NCBI RefSeq assembly: GCF_037023745.1
Contig: NZ_CP146101.1
Coordinates: 1,488,001 to 1,552,000, forward strand
Source of the DNA: Streptomyces sp. SCSIO 30461
GTDB lineage: Bacteria; Actinomycetota; Actinomycetes; Streptomycetales; Streptomycetaceae
Direction of reading: 5' to 3'
Length of the DNA: 64,000 bases
In this document: positions 42,389 through 50,319 of the stretch, in pieces
Position numbering within the stretch: the first letter of the stretch is position 1
Layout of the letters: each line of letters starts with the position of its first letter
The notes under the pieces: model-generated
Seen by the model: the letters and a program-made list of their open reading frames with translations, nothing else
What the model was told of the DNA's origin: nothing
Database searches by the model: none
Program-made: the position numbers and the translations under genes

Positions 42389-44146
42389 TCAGCTCTCGGG
42401 CTGGGCCACGGCCTTCGCACGGGTGCGGCGACGGCGCGGCTTGGCGGGCTCGGCCGCCGTCTCGTCCGCCGCCGTCTCGGCCGCGGCTGTCTCCGTCACG
42501 GGGGCGTCGGCGGCCACGACCTTGGCGGCAGTGGAGCGGGTGCGACGGCGGCGCGGCTTGGCGGGCTCGGGCGCCGTCTCGTCCGCGGCCGGCTCGGCCG
42601 GCGCCGCGGTGGTCTCCGGGACCTCGGCCGTCGCGGTGGCCCGGGTGCGGCGACGGCGCCGCGGGGTGCGCGGAGCCGCGCCCTCGTCCGCGTCGGACTG
42701 GCCCGGAGCGTCGGACGGTCCGGACGCCGCGGGTTCGACGGATTCCGCCGCCGTGCCCGCGGTCTCGTCCAGTGCCGAACCACCGCGTGTGCGCCGCCGC
42801 TGGCGCGGGGGACGCGTACGGGCCGGAACCTCCTCCTTCTTCGCCCGCCCTGAACGGCCGCGGCCGCCGGGCTCCCCGAGGTCTTCGATCTCCTCGGCGG
42901 CCAGACCGGCGCGGGTCCGCTCGGCCCGGGGCAGCACGCCCTTGGTGCCGGCGGGGATGCCCAGTTCCTCGAAGAGGTGCGGCGAAGTGGAGTACGTCTC
43001 GACCGGGTCGCTGAAGCCCAGGTCCAGTGCCTTGTTGATCAGCTGCCAGCGCGGGATGTCGTCCCAGTCGACAAGCGTCACGGCGGTACCGGACGCACCT
43101 GCGCGGCCGGTGCGGCCGATGCGGTGCAGGTAGGTCTTCTCGTCCTCGGGCGACTGGTAGTTGATCACATGGGTGACGCCCTCGACGTCGATGCCACGGG
43201 CGGCGACGTCGGTGCAGACGAGTACGTCGACCTTTCCGTTGCGGAAGGCGCGCAGTGCCTGCTCTCGGGCGCCTTGCCCCAAGTCGCCGTGGACGGCGCC
43301 GGAGGCGAAGCCGCGCCGCGACAGCTGGTCCGCGATGTCCGCTGCCGTACGCTTCGTGCGGCAGAAGATCATCGCGAGCCCGCGTCCCTCCGCCTGGAGG
43401 ATGCGGGCGACCATCTCCGGCTTGTCCATCGAGTGAGCCCGGAAGACGCGCTGGGTGATGTTTGCGACGGTCGCGCCCTGGTCGTCGGGTGCGGTCGCGC
43501 GGATGTGGGTCGGCTGCGACATGTAGCGGCGGGCGAGGCCGATCACCGCGCCGGGCATGGTCGCCGAGAACAGCATGGTCTGGCGCTTGGCCGGCAGCAG
43601 CTGGATGATCTTCTCGACGTCGGGCAGGAAGCCGAGGTCGAGCATCTCGTCGGCCTCGTCCAGCACCAGCGCCTTGACCTTCGACAGGTTCAGCTTGCGC
43701 TGGCCCGCGAGGTCGAGCAGTCGGCCGGGGGTGCCGACGACCACGTCGACGCCCTTCTTGAGCGCTTCGACCTGCGGCTCGTAGGAACGCCCGCCGTAGA
43801 TCGCGAGCACTCGGACGTTGCGTACCTTGCCGGCCGTCAGCAGGTCGTTGGTGACCTGCGTGCACAGCTCGCGGGTGGGCACCACCACCAGTGCCTGCGG
43901 GGTGTCCGTGAGATCCTCCGGCTTGGCCCGGCCCGCCTCGACGTCCACGGGCACGACGACCCGCTCAAGCAGCGGAAGGCCGAAGCCGAGGGTCTTGCCC
44001 GTGCCGGTCTTCGCCTGCCCGATCACGTCCGTGCCGGACAGTGCGACGGGGAGGGTCATCTCCTGGATGGGGAAGGGGGTGACGATGCCGACGGCCTCAA
44101 GGGCCTCGGCGGTCTCGGGGAAGATCCCGAGTTCCCGGAAAGTCAT
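42389..44146 (-). CDS. DEAD-box ATP-dependent RNA helicase with Arg-rich tail
   Basis: 585 residues. The helicase core carries the Q motif (Gln28), motif I AKTGTGKT (45-52), motif II DEAD (163-166), SAT and HRIGRTGR. From about 430 onward the tail is disordered and repetitive: PRRRRTR occurs several times, twice as EPAKPRRRRTR, with acidic/Ala spacers, as in RNA-binding tails of cold-shock and ribosome-biogenesis helicases (CsdA, RhlE). The long 5' region (about 390 bases) also fits cold-regulated helicase genes. Confidence 0.92.
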   Translation of the reverse strand: MTFRELGIFPETAEALEAVGIVTPFPIQEMTLPVALSGTDVIGQAKTGTGKTLGFGLPLLERVVVPVDVEAGRAKPEDLTDTPQALVVVPTRELCTQVTNDLLTAGKVRNVRVLAIYGGRSYEPQVEALKKGVDVVVGTPGRLLDLAGQRKLNLSKVKALVLDEADEMLDLGFLPDVEKIIQLLPAKRQTMLFSATMPGAVIGLARRYMSQPTHIRATAPDDQGATVANITQRVFRAHSMDKPEMVARILQAEGRGLAMIFCRTKRTAADIADQLSRRGFASGAVHGDLGQGAREQALRAFRNGKVDVLVCTDVAARGIDVEGVTHVINYQSPEDEKTYLHRIGRTGRAGASGTAVTLVDWDDIPRWQLINKALDLGFSDPVETYSTSPHLFEELGIPAGTKGVLPRAERTRAGLAAEEIEDLGEPGGRGRSGRAKKEEVPARTRPPRQRRRTRGGSALDETAGTAAESVEPAASGPSDAPGQSDADEGAAPRTPRRRRRTRATATAEVPETTAAPAEPAADETAPEPAKPRRRRTRSTAAKVVAADAPVTETAAAETAADETAAEPAKPRRRRTRAKAVAQPES

Positions 44147-44537
44147 GATCTGCGTAGTCAGGGTGTTGCCTCTTCTGTGAGACGCGGCGTGAGGCGAACG
44201 CTGGGGGTCTTACCGCACCTTTGGTACTGGTGGCCCGGCCGTGGGTTGGCCGGAAGGCGCGGGACCACTGCCGTCGCTCGAGCGCTCATGCCGCTGAGGG
44301 CCCCTCGTGTGCGAAAGGATGCACAGAGGGCTGTCGGGTCGGAGCCGATCGGGCCACCGACCGGGCATCCTCATTCATAGGGCCCGTCCGCGTACGCGAC
44401 TGTGCATACGCCACGGGCTCTCATAGCACTGTACCCCGGATTCGCGCATCTGTGTTGGGCGAATTCCGGCGAGCCATCTTGTGCCCGGTGCTGACCAGGG
44501 CCTTCACCCGACTGGTCGGCGGGCTATTGTGCGCTCC
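44147..44537. other. 391-base divergent intergenic region upstream of the helicase
   Basis: No gene or RNA family recognised. GGCCGGC-type inverted motifs near 44235-44265 (GGCCCGGCC, GGTTGGCCGG) could fold in a helicase leader; streptomycete helicases of this type usually have long 5' leaders. The right edge holds the ferritin-like gene promoter. Confidence 0.5.
44525..44530 (+). promoter_or_regulatory. -10 element of the leaderless ferritin-like gene
   Basis: TATTGT lies 7 bases before ATG 44538; no ribosome site. Confidence 0.5.
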
Positions 44538-45287
44538 ATGGAGACGTCAGACAACGCGACCGAGCCGGTGTCCGGCACCGACGAAGAACTCACCGGGATC
44601 GCCGCCCAGGACTGGGCCGCAGCCTCGACCGATCCCCAGTACCGCGCCGCGGTGGTGGATCTGCTGGGCGCGCTCGCCTACGGCGAACTGGCGGCTTTCG
44701 AGAGGCTCGCGGAGGACGCCAAGCTGGCGCCCACACTGGCCGACAAGGCGGAGCTGGCGAAGATGGCCTCGGCGGAGTTCCACCACTTCGAGCGGCTGCG
44801 GGACCGGCTGTCGGCGATCGAGACGGACCCGACCGCCGCCATGGAGCCTTTCGCTACCGCGCTGGACGAGTTCCACCGGCAGACCGCACCGTCGGACTGG
44901 TTGGAAGGGCTGGTCAAGGCATATGTCGGCGACTCGATCGCCAGTGACTTCTACCGCGAGGTCGCGGTGCGCCTGGACTCGGACACCCGTGGTCTGGTGC
45001 TGGCGGTCCTGGACGACACCGGGCACGGAAACTTCGCCGTGGAGAAGGTGCGTGCGGCCATCGAGGCGGATCCCCGGGTCGGTGGACGGCTCGCGCTGTG
45101 GGCGCGTCGGCTGATGGGCGAAGCGCTGTCCCAGGCGCAGCGGGTCGTCGCGGAGCGGGACGCGCTGTCGACCATGCTGGTGGGCGGGGTCGCGGGCGGT
45201 TTCGATCTGGCCGCGGTGGGCGAGATGTTCACCCGTATCACCAAGGCGCACACCAAGCGGATGGCCGCGCTGGGGCTGGCGGCGTAG
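44538..45287 (+). CDS. Ferritin-like domain protein (MiaE_2 type)
   Basis: 249 residues in a four-helix ferritin-like fold. Metal-ligand candidates are Glu/His in GELAAFERLAEDA, ASAEFHHFERLRDRL (ExxH) and the second half DTGHGNFAVEKV and ALSQAQRVVAERDA. It matches the actinobacterial branch related to MiaE, the diiron tRNA hydroxylase; whether it modifies tRNA is unknown. Supported start is the leaderless ATG 44538. A hairpin ends it against a small convergent membrane gene. Confidence 0.82.
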   Translation: METSDNATEPVSGTDEELTGIAAQDWAAASTDPQYRAAVVDLLGALAYGELAAFERLAEDAKLAPTLADKAELAKMASAEFHHFERLRDRLSAIETDPTAAMEPFATALDEFHRQTAPSDWLEGLVKAYVGDSIASDFYREVAVRLDSDTRGLVLAVLDDTGHGNFAVEKVRAAIEADPRVGGRLALWARRLMGEALSQAQRVVAERDALSTMLVGGVAGGFDLAAVGEMFTRITKAHTKRMAALGLAA

Positions 45288-45443
45288 CGGCGGCCGGCCT
45301 TGATGTCGCCCGAAGGTATTCGCAAGCGCATGAGCGGGCCATGCGGGCGGCTGACGCGCCGGGACTCGCGCGGGGGCGGGCTTCGTTCGGACGGTGCCCG
45401 CGGGCCGGCACTTCGGTCTTCGGGCGGACTGGACCTGCGGGTC

Positions 45444-45474
45444 GGCGGGGATCAGGCTGCGGCTGATCCCCGCC
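45444..45474. terminator. Hairpin overlapping the end of the small membrane gene
   Basis: Perfect 12-bp arms GGCGGGGATCAG / CTGATCCCCGCC with a 7-base loop; it contains the last codons of the 91-residue gene and serves the convergent ferritin-like gene. Confidence 0.75.
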
Positions 45475-45727
45475 GCAGCCTGCGGCCCGAGGGGCGGACC
45501 AGCAGCGACAGGGTGACGCCCGCGACGAGCAGCGCGCCGATCAGGGTGGCGGGCTGATGGCCGGACCCGATCGCCGTATGCGTGAGATACGCCCCGAAGA
45601 GCGCGCCCAGCGCGCCGGTCCCGTACACCGCGCGCGGTGCGGGCAGCCGGTCGGAAAGCCATCGCACGGCGGCCCAGGACAGCACGATTCCGAGCAGTAG
45701 GGAGCCGAGAGCTTCCACGATCACCAC
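45452..45727 (-). CDS. Small membrane protein, unknown function
   Basis: 91 residues with three hydrophobic segments: VIVEALGSLLLGIVLSWAAV, VYGTGALGALFGAYL and ATLIGALLVAGVTLSLLV, then a basic tail. Small Gly/Ala-rich helices suggest a tight membrane bundle. Stands between the ferritin-like gene and the DUF3107 gene, the latter upstream on the same strand but behind its own terminator. Confidence 0.75.
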   Translation of the reverse strand: MVIVEALGSLLLGIVLSWAAVRWLSDRLPAPRAVYGTGALGALFGAYLTHTAIGSGHQPATLIGALLVAGVTLSLLVRPSGRRLRRGSAAA

Positions 45728-45866
45728 GGGATCACCTCACGTGCACCGGCCCCCGCGAGCTCTCCCCGCCGAGGGGGAGATTCCAGGGGACCTCAGGGCA
45801 TTTGCGGTCACAGCCCGTCCTACCCGAACCCGCCATGGCGCAACCCCCGCCGCAACAGGGGCATGG

Positions 45867-45897
45867 GAAGGGCCCGGCGCATTCCGCCGGGCCCTTC
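45867..45897. terminator. Hairpin after the DUF3107 gene
   Basis: Perfect 13-bp arms GAAGGGCCCGGCG / CGCCGGGCCCTTC with a 5-base loop, just beyond the DUF3107 stop (leftward). Confidence 0.88.
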
Positions 45898-45912
45898 GAA
45901 AGCAAGTGTGGT

Positions 45913-46140
45913 TCAGAGCGCTCCGAAGCCGACGCGGCGCGCCGTCACCTCGCCGATCTCCACATAGGCGATCCGGTCGCCGGGCACGAGCACCTTGCGG
46001 CCCTTCTCGTCCAGCAGGCTGAGCAGCTGCGCCTTGCCGGACAGAGCGTCGGCCACGGCCTGCTCCACCTCCTCGGCGGTCTGACCGCTCTCCAGAACGA
46101 TCTCCCGGGGCGCGTGCTGCACGCCGATCTTGACCTCCAC
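45913..46140 (-). CDS. DUF3107 protein
   Basis: 75 residues: MEVKIGVQHAPREIVLESGQ, then a helix (TAEEVEQAVADALSG) and a beta-rich end (LLSLLDEKGRKVLVPGDRIA). Matches the small actinobacterial DUF3107 family, unknown function, compact alpha/beta fold. TAATGT on the minus strand near 46197 is a likely -10, giving a leader of about 50 bases. Confidence 0.9.
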   Translation of the reverse strand: MEVKIGVQHAPREIVLESGQTAEEVEQAVADALSGKAQLLSLLDEKGRKVLVPGDRIAYVEIGEVTARRVGFGAL

Positions 46141-46353
46141 GGCTTTGTCCCTCCGAACGGTCAGCTATGCGCGGTCAGCCGCGCCGTACGCTGCACACAT
46201 TAGCCCGGTAAGGGGACCGGGTACGGCGCCCTCGCGCACGCCGGGAGCGAACACGGGTGCACCCGCGTGGAGGGACGAGCGCGCCGGACGGCGGTCCTGC
46301 GGCCGACTCGGCGTGCCGAGCCCGCGCTGTGGCCGGGCGAACCCGCGCCGTGG

Positions 46354-46995
46354 TCAGGCGGCCTCGCCGCCCTGGAGCGGGAAGCCGGCGATGCCCCGCC
46401 ACGCCAACGAGGTCAGGAGCTGCACCGCCTGATCCCGGGGGATCGACGATCCGCTCGACAGCCAGTAGCGGGCGACCACCTGCGAGACGCCGCCGAGACC
46501 GACGGCCAGCAGCATGGACTCCTCCTCGGACAGTGCGGTGTCCTCCGCGATGACCTGCGAGATCGCCTCGGCGCATTGCAATGACACCCGCTCCACGCGC
46601 TCACGCACCGCGGGCTCGTTGGTGAGGTCCGACTCGAACACCAGACGGAATGCGCCGCCCTCGTCCTCCACATAGGCGAAGTACGCGTCCATGGTCGCCG
46701 CGACCCGCAGCTTGTTGTCCGACGTCGACGCGAGGGCACCCCTCACGGCCTGGAGCAGCGACTCGCAGTGCTGGTCGAGGAGCGCGAGGTAGAGCTCCAA
46801 CTTCCCGGGGAAGTGCTGGTAGAGCACCGGCTTGCTGACACCGGCGCGCTCGGCGATGTCGTCCATGGCCGCCGAGTGGTACCCCTGGGCGACGAACACT
46901 TCCTGAGCCGCGCCCAGGAGCTGATTGCGTCGGGCACGGCGCGGCAGGCGGGTGCCTCGCGGGCGCGCCGCCTCTGTCTGCTCGATGGCTGTCAC
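46354..46995 (-). CDS. TetR/AcrR family regulator
   Basis: 213 residues. The N-terminal helix-turn-helix is RRNQLLGAAQEVFVAQGYHS, then MDDIAERAGVSKPVLYQHFPGK in part (about 25-70); the rest is the ligand-binding helical domain. GTG 46995 is chosen for GGGAGGCGGC upstream; the longer frame is non-homologous. Target operon unknown: it diverges from nothing directly adjacent, so it may act at a distance or on itself. Confidence 0.88.
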   Translation of the reverse strand: MTAIEQTEAARPRGTRLPRRARRNQLLGAAQEVFVAQGYHSAAMDDIAERAGVSKPVLYQHFPGKLELYLALLDQHCESLLQAVRGALASTSDNKLRVAATMDAYFAYVEDEGGAFRLVFESDLTNEPAVRERVERVSLQCAEAISQVIAEDTALSEEESMLLAVGLGGVSQVVARYWLSSGSSIPRDQAVQLLTSLAWRGIAGFPLQGGEAA

Positions 46996-47158
46996 GCCGC
47001 CTCCCACGTTCGATGTACACGCACAGTGTCCTGTGCCGCGGCCACTGGCGCCGCGCCCGCCATCGTACTTTTCGGTAACCGTGGTGTGCGCGGTGCGAGC
47101 GCAGAATTTCACGTACCGGGCGCCCACGGAAGCCGGAACGGACCGGAAGCCGACCGAA

Positions 47159-47410
47159 TCAGCGGTAGTCGTCCTCGTCCAAGGCGACCACTCGCGCCTG
47201 TTCTGCCGCGTCCGCCTCGTTGGCTGCGAACAGGCTGATCCTCGTCAGCGGGTCGTCCCGGCGCTGCTGCAGCTCCGTGTGCTGTTCCGCCGCGTCCGCC
47301 TCGGGGACCTCCTCATCGAGCCCCTCGAGGTCGGCGAATTCGTCAAGAGCGACCGCCTGGCCCTGGTCGTCCTCCGCGAAGGTGTCCGGGTCCGCCGGAT
47401 CGACAGCCAT
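47159..47410 (-). CDS. Acidic small protein of unknown function
   Basis: 83 residues, strongly acidic (many Asp/Glu). The unit EADAAEQ appears twice (VPEADAAEQHTELQQ and NEADAAEQARVV), and the C terminus is ALDEDDYR. ATG 47410 follows CAGGAAGGG. Probably cytoplasmic; may be a partner or antagonist protein. I do not recognise a named family. Confidence 0.7.
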   Translation of the reverse strand: MAVDPADPDTFAEDDQGQAVALDEFADLEGLDEEVPEADAAEQHTELQQRRDDPLTRISLFAANEADAAEQARVVALDEDDYR

Positions 47411-47638
47411 CGGAATCCCTTCCTGTGCGTCCGGGGCAGCAGGGGGCGGGGTGCGTGCCCTGTTTATAGATACGAGCGTAGGAGTTCCTCCTGCTCGGCG
47501 CTACGCGGTGGAGTGTGCCGTTTCGGTGTCGATCCGGAGTGCGGGAGGTCCCGGCCCATCCGGAGGTCGGTCCCGGGGGCGGGTGGGGGAGCCGGGGCGT
47601 GTGACGGCGAACACAGCATCGGTGGCGTGATCGTCTCG

Positions 47639-47644
47639 TAACAT
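47639..47644 (+). promoter_or_regulatory. -10 element of leaderless alpha/beta hydrolase gene
   Basis: TAACAT lies exactly 6 bases before ATG 47651; no ribosome site. Confidence 0.55.
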
Positions 47645-47650
47645 TGCCCC

Positions 47651-48616
47651 ATGTCTTCGACCGAGTTGCCGGGTTCCCGTGCCTCCGCACCGGCTTCTCC
47701 GCGGATCCGCGAAGTGCGGGTCGCGGCGGGTGAGGAGCTGCGCTCCGTCGCCCTGCCCGGTCTGACGCTCACCGTGCGTACGCGCCCCCCGGCAGCCGCC
47801 GGACTGCCACGCGCGCTGTACGTGCACGGTCTCGGCGGCTCGTCCCAGAACTGGTCCGCACTGATGGAGCGGCTCGAAGGGCGGGTGGACGGCGAGGCGG
47901 TCGACCTGCCCGGATTCGGCGACTCCCCGCCACCGGACGACGGAAACTACTCCGTCACGGGGCATGCCCGCTCGGTCATCCGGTTGCTGGACGCCTCCGG
48001 GCGCGGTCCGGTGCACCTGCTCGGGAACTCGCTGGGCGGCGCGATCTGCACTCGTGTCGCCGCCGTCCGCCCCGACCTCGTCCGCACGCTCACCCTCGTC
48101 TCGCCCGCGCTCCCGGAGCTGCGCGCCCAGCGCGCCACCTGGCCCACGGCGGCGCTCGCGCTGCCCGGTGCGGCCCGGCTGTTCAGCCGTGTGACGAAGC
48201 ACTGGACCCCGGAGATGCGGGTCCGCGGAGTGACGGCGCTCTGCTACGGGGATCCGGGCCGGGTGACCGACCAGGGCTTCCGGCATGCCGTCGAGGAGAT
48301 GGAGCGACGGCTCGAACTCCCGTACTTCTGGGACGCGATGGCACGCTCGGCCCGCGGCCTCGTGGACGCCTATACGCTCGGCGGGCAGCACGGACTGTGG
48401 CGGCAGGCCGAACGGGTCCTCGCACCGACGCTCCTCGTCTACGGGTGCCGGGACCAGCTCGTCTCGTACCGGATGGCACGCAAGGCGGCCGCGGCGTTCC
48501 GCGACTCCCGACTGCTGACCCTGCCGGACGCCGGGCACGTCGCCATGATGGAGTACCCGGAGACCGTGGGGGCGGCCGTCAGGTCATTTCTGGACGACAA
48601 CAGCGGTAGGAGCTGA
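47651..48616 (+). CDS. Alpha/beta hydrolase
   Basis: 321 residues. Nucleophile Ser127 (GNSLGG), acid Asp in VYGCRDQLV and His in DAGHVAMMEYP; oxyanion loop YVHGLGGSS. A cap domain follows the nucleophile. Cytoplasmic. Its gene is followed after 8 bases by the DUF3152 gene, so the two are probably one transcript. Substrate unknown. Confidence 0.87.
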   Translation: MSSTELPGSRASAPASPRIREVRVAAGEELRSVALPGLTLTVRTRPPAAAGLPRALYVHGLGGSSQNWSALMERLEGRVDGEAVDLPGFGDSPPPDDGNYSVTGHARSVIRLLDASGRGPVHLLGNSLGGAICTRVAAVRPDLVRTLTLVSPALPELRAQRATWPTAALALPGAARLFSRVTKHWTPEMRVRGVTALCYGDPGRVTDQGFRHAVEEMERRLELPYFWDAMARSARGLVDAYTLGGQHGLWRQAERVLAPTLLVYGCRDQLVSYRMARKAAAAFRDSRLLTLPDAGHVAMMEYPETVGAAVRSFLDDNSGRS

Positions 48617-48624
48617 TCCGGGGC

Positions 48625-50064
48625 GTGGGACGACACAGTCGCAAGGGCCCCGCGCCCAAGGCCGCCGACGGCGGTGTCGCGGGGCCCGCCCCGGCGGCGA
48701 GCGGGGTCGAGGGCGGGAGCGGGCCGTACGGGGGGCGGGACACGTATCCGACCCCGGCCCACGGGACTTCGGCGTACGGTATGCCCGCCCACGGGACTCC
48801 GGCGTACGACACCCCGACCCACGGAACACCGGTGCACGGCACACGGGCCGACGGAACCCCGGCGCATGGTTCCCCCCAGGTGCGCGGCGGCCATCCGGAG
48901 CAGCGTGAGCCGGGCGGCGCCTGGGGCGCGCCGCAGGGCGGCTCCCGGTACGGCGACTGGCGGGGTGTCCCTCGCGGGCAGACGGCCACCATGACGGGCG
49001 GGCAACCGGTCGTGGGTCCATCCGGCTCCGTGCGGAAGGGCCAGCCCATCGGCGCCGGAGCGCGGATCCCCGGTCCGCGGCGGGAGTTCGTCGAGGCGTT
49101 CGACGCTCCGAGCGCGCCGGGTGCGCCGCCCTTCGCCCCTGGTGTCCCGGGTGCGAGGGGCGCCACGGAGGCGTCCGAGCTCGGGAAGCAGACGGCTCCT
49201 GACGGAGTATCGGATGACGAAACGGCCGCGAGGCCGGCCGGCAAGAGCATCAAGGGCCGCACGGTCACCGGCATCGCCGCTGCGGCCGTGACCACCGTCC
49301 TCGCGGTCGTCGTCGCGGGCCAGGTCACGGGCGATGGCGCGGCCGAGTCCGATGCGCGGGCAGCGGGGGAAGCGGACCGGGGCAGCGCGGACGGCTCCGC
49401 GTCCCGCTCCGACAGCAGGCCCATCCCGCAGCGGCAGGCTCCCCGGGCGCCGGCCGCCCCACTCGGCTACGCGCAGCTGATGGCCAAGCAGTTCGAGCTC
49501 GACCCCGAGCTCAAGGGGCCGGGCGACTTCGCGGCGGTGCCCGGCTTCGACAAGGCCCCGGGCAGCGGCAGGAAGATCCGCTACCGGATCGATGTCGAGA
49601 AGGGCATCGGCCTGGACGGTGCGCTCTTCGCAAAGGCCGTCCAGCAGACGCTCAACGACAAACGGAGCTGGGCCCACGACGGGGACATGACGTTCGAGCG
49701 CATCTCTTCCGGGGATCCTCAGTTCGTGATCACCCTCGCCAGCCCGGGTACCACCGGGGTCTGGTGTGCCAAGTCCGATCTGGACACCACCGTCGGCAAC
49801 GTCTCATGCAACTCCGACAGGACGGAACGCGTGATGATCAATGCCTACCGCTGGGCCCAGGGTTCCCCGACCTACGGGCCCGAGGCCATGCTCGCGTACC
49901 GCCAGATGTTGATCAACCACGAGGTCGGCCACCGGCTCGGACACGGCCATGTGGACTGCAGGACGCCCGGCGCCCTGGCGCCCGTGATGCAGCAGCAGAC
50001 CAAGTCGCTCGCCGTCGACGGAGTGCGATGCCGTCCCAATCCCTGGGTCTACCCCGGCGACTGA
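48625..50064 (+). CDS. DUF3152 membrane protein with zinc-metalloprotease motif
   Basis: 479 residues. After a repetitive cytoplasmic region (units of the type PAHGTPAYG, about 40-85) and a transmembrane helix (about 212-234) comes an extracytoplasmic DUF3152 domain. HEVGHRLGHGH (His432, Glu433, His436, Gly439, His442) fits HExxHxxGxxH of metzincin-like proteases, so proteolytic activity is plausible, although untested for this family. GTG 48625 has GGAGCTG upstream. Coupled by 8 bases to the preceding hydrolase. Confidence 0.85.
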   Translation: MGRHSRKGPAPKAADGGVAGPAPAASGVEGGSGPYGGRDTYPTPAHGTSAYGMPAHGTPAYDTPTHGTPVHGTRADGTPAHGSPQVRGGHPEQREPGGAWGAPQGGSRYGDWRGVPRGQTATMTGGQPVVGPSGSVRKGQPIGAGARIPGPRREFVEAFDAPSAPGAPPFAPGVPGARGATEASELGKQTAPDGVSDDETAARPAGKSIKGRTVTGIAAAAVTTVLAVVVAGQVTGDGAAESDARAAGEADRGSADGSASRSDSRPIPQRQAPRAPAAPLGYAQLMAKQFELDPELKGPGDFAAVPGFDKAPGSGRKIRYRIDVEKGIGLDGALFAKAVQQTLNDKRSWAHDGDMTFERISSGDPQFVITLASPGTTGVWCAKSDLDTTVGNVSCNSDRTERVMINAYRWAQGSPTYGPEAMLAYRQMLINHEVGHRLGHGHVDCRTPGALAPVMQQQTKSLAVDGVRCRPNPWVYPGD

Positions 50065-50319
50065 CGCGCCGCGGCGCGCCGGGCGACGCGAAGTCGGCCG
50101 GCGGCGCGAGGCCGTTGCCGGGGTGTCGTTCGTAGCGCTATCGAACGCCGCGGGCCCGGGAAAGTTACGTGTATTCACCCCTTCCGGTGGCGCGATGGAC
50201 AACCGTCCGTCGCGCCACTGTCTTGTCCGCATAACGTCGTCCCGCCGCCAGGCCGCGACAGCACGCCCGGCCGGTGTGACCGACAGCGGCTGTCCACAAA
50301 AGGGATCGGGGGTGTAGTC

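Noticed and set aside
44147..44537. tRNA or small RNA gene in the helicase leader
   Set aside because: No cloverleaf or conserved stem arrangement visible, and no promoter-terminator pair of its own.
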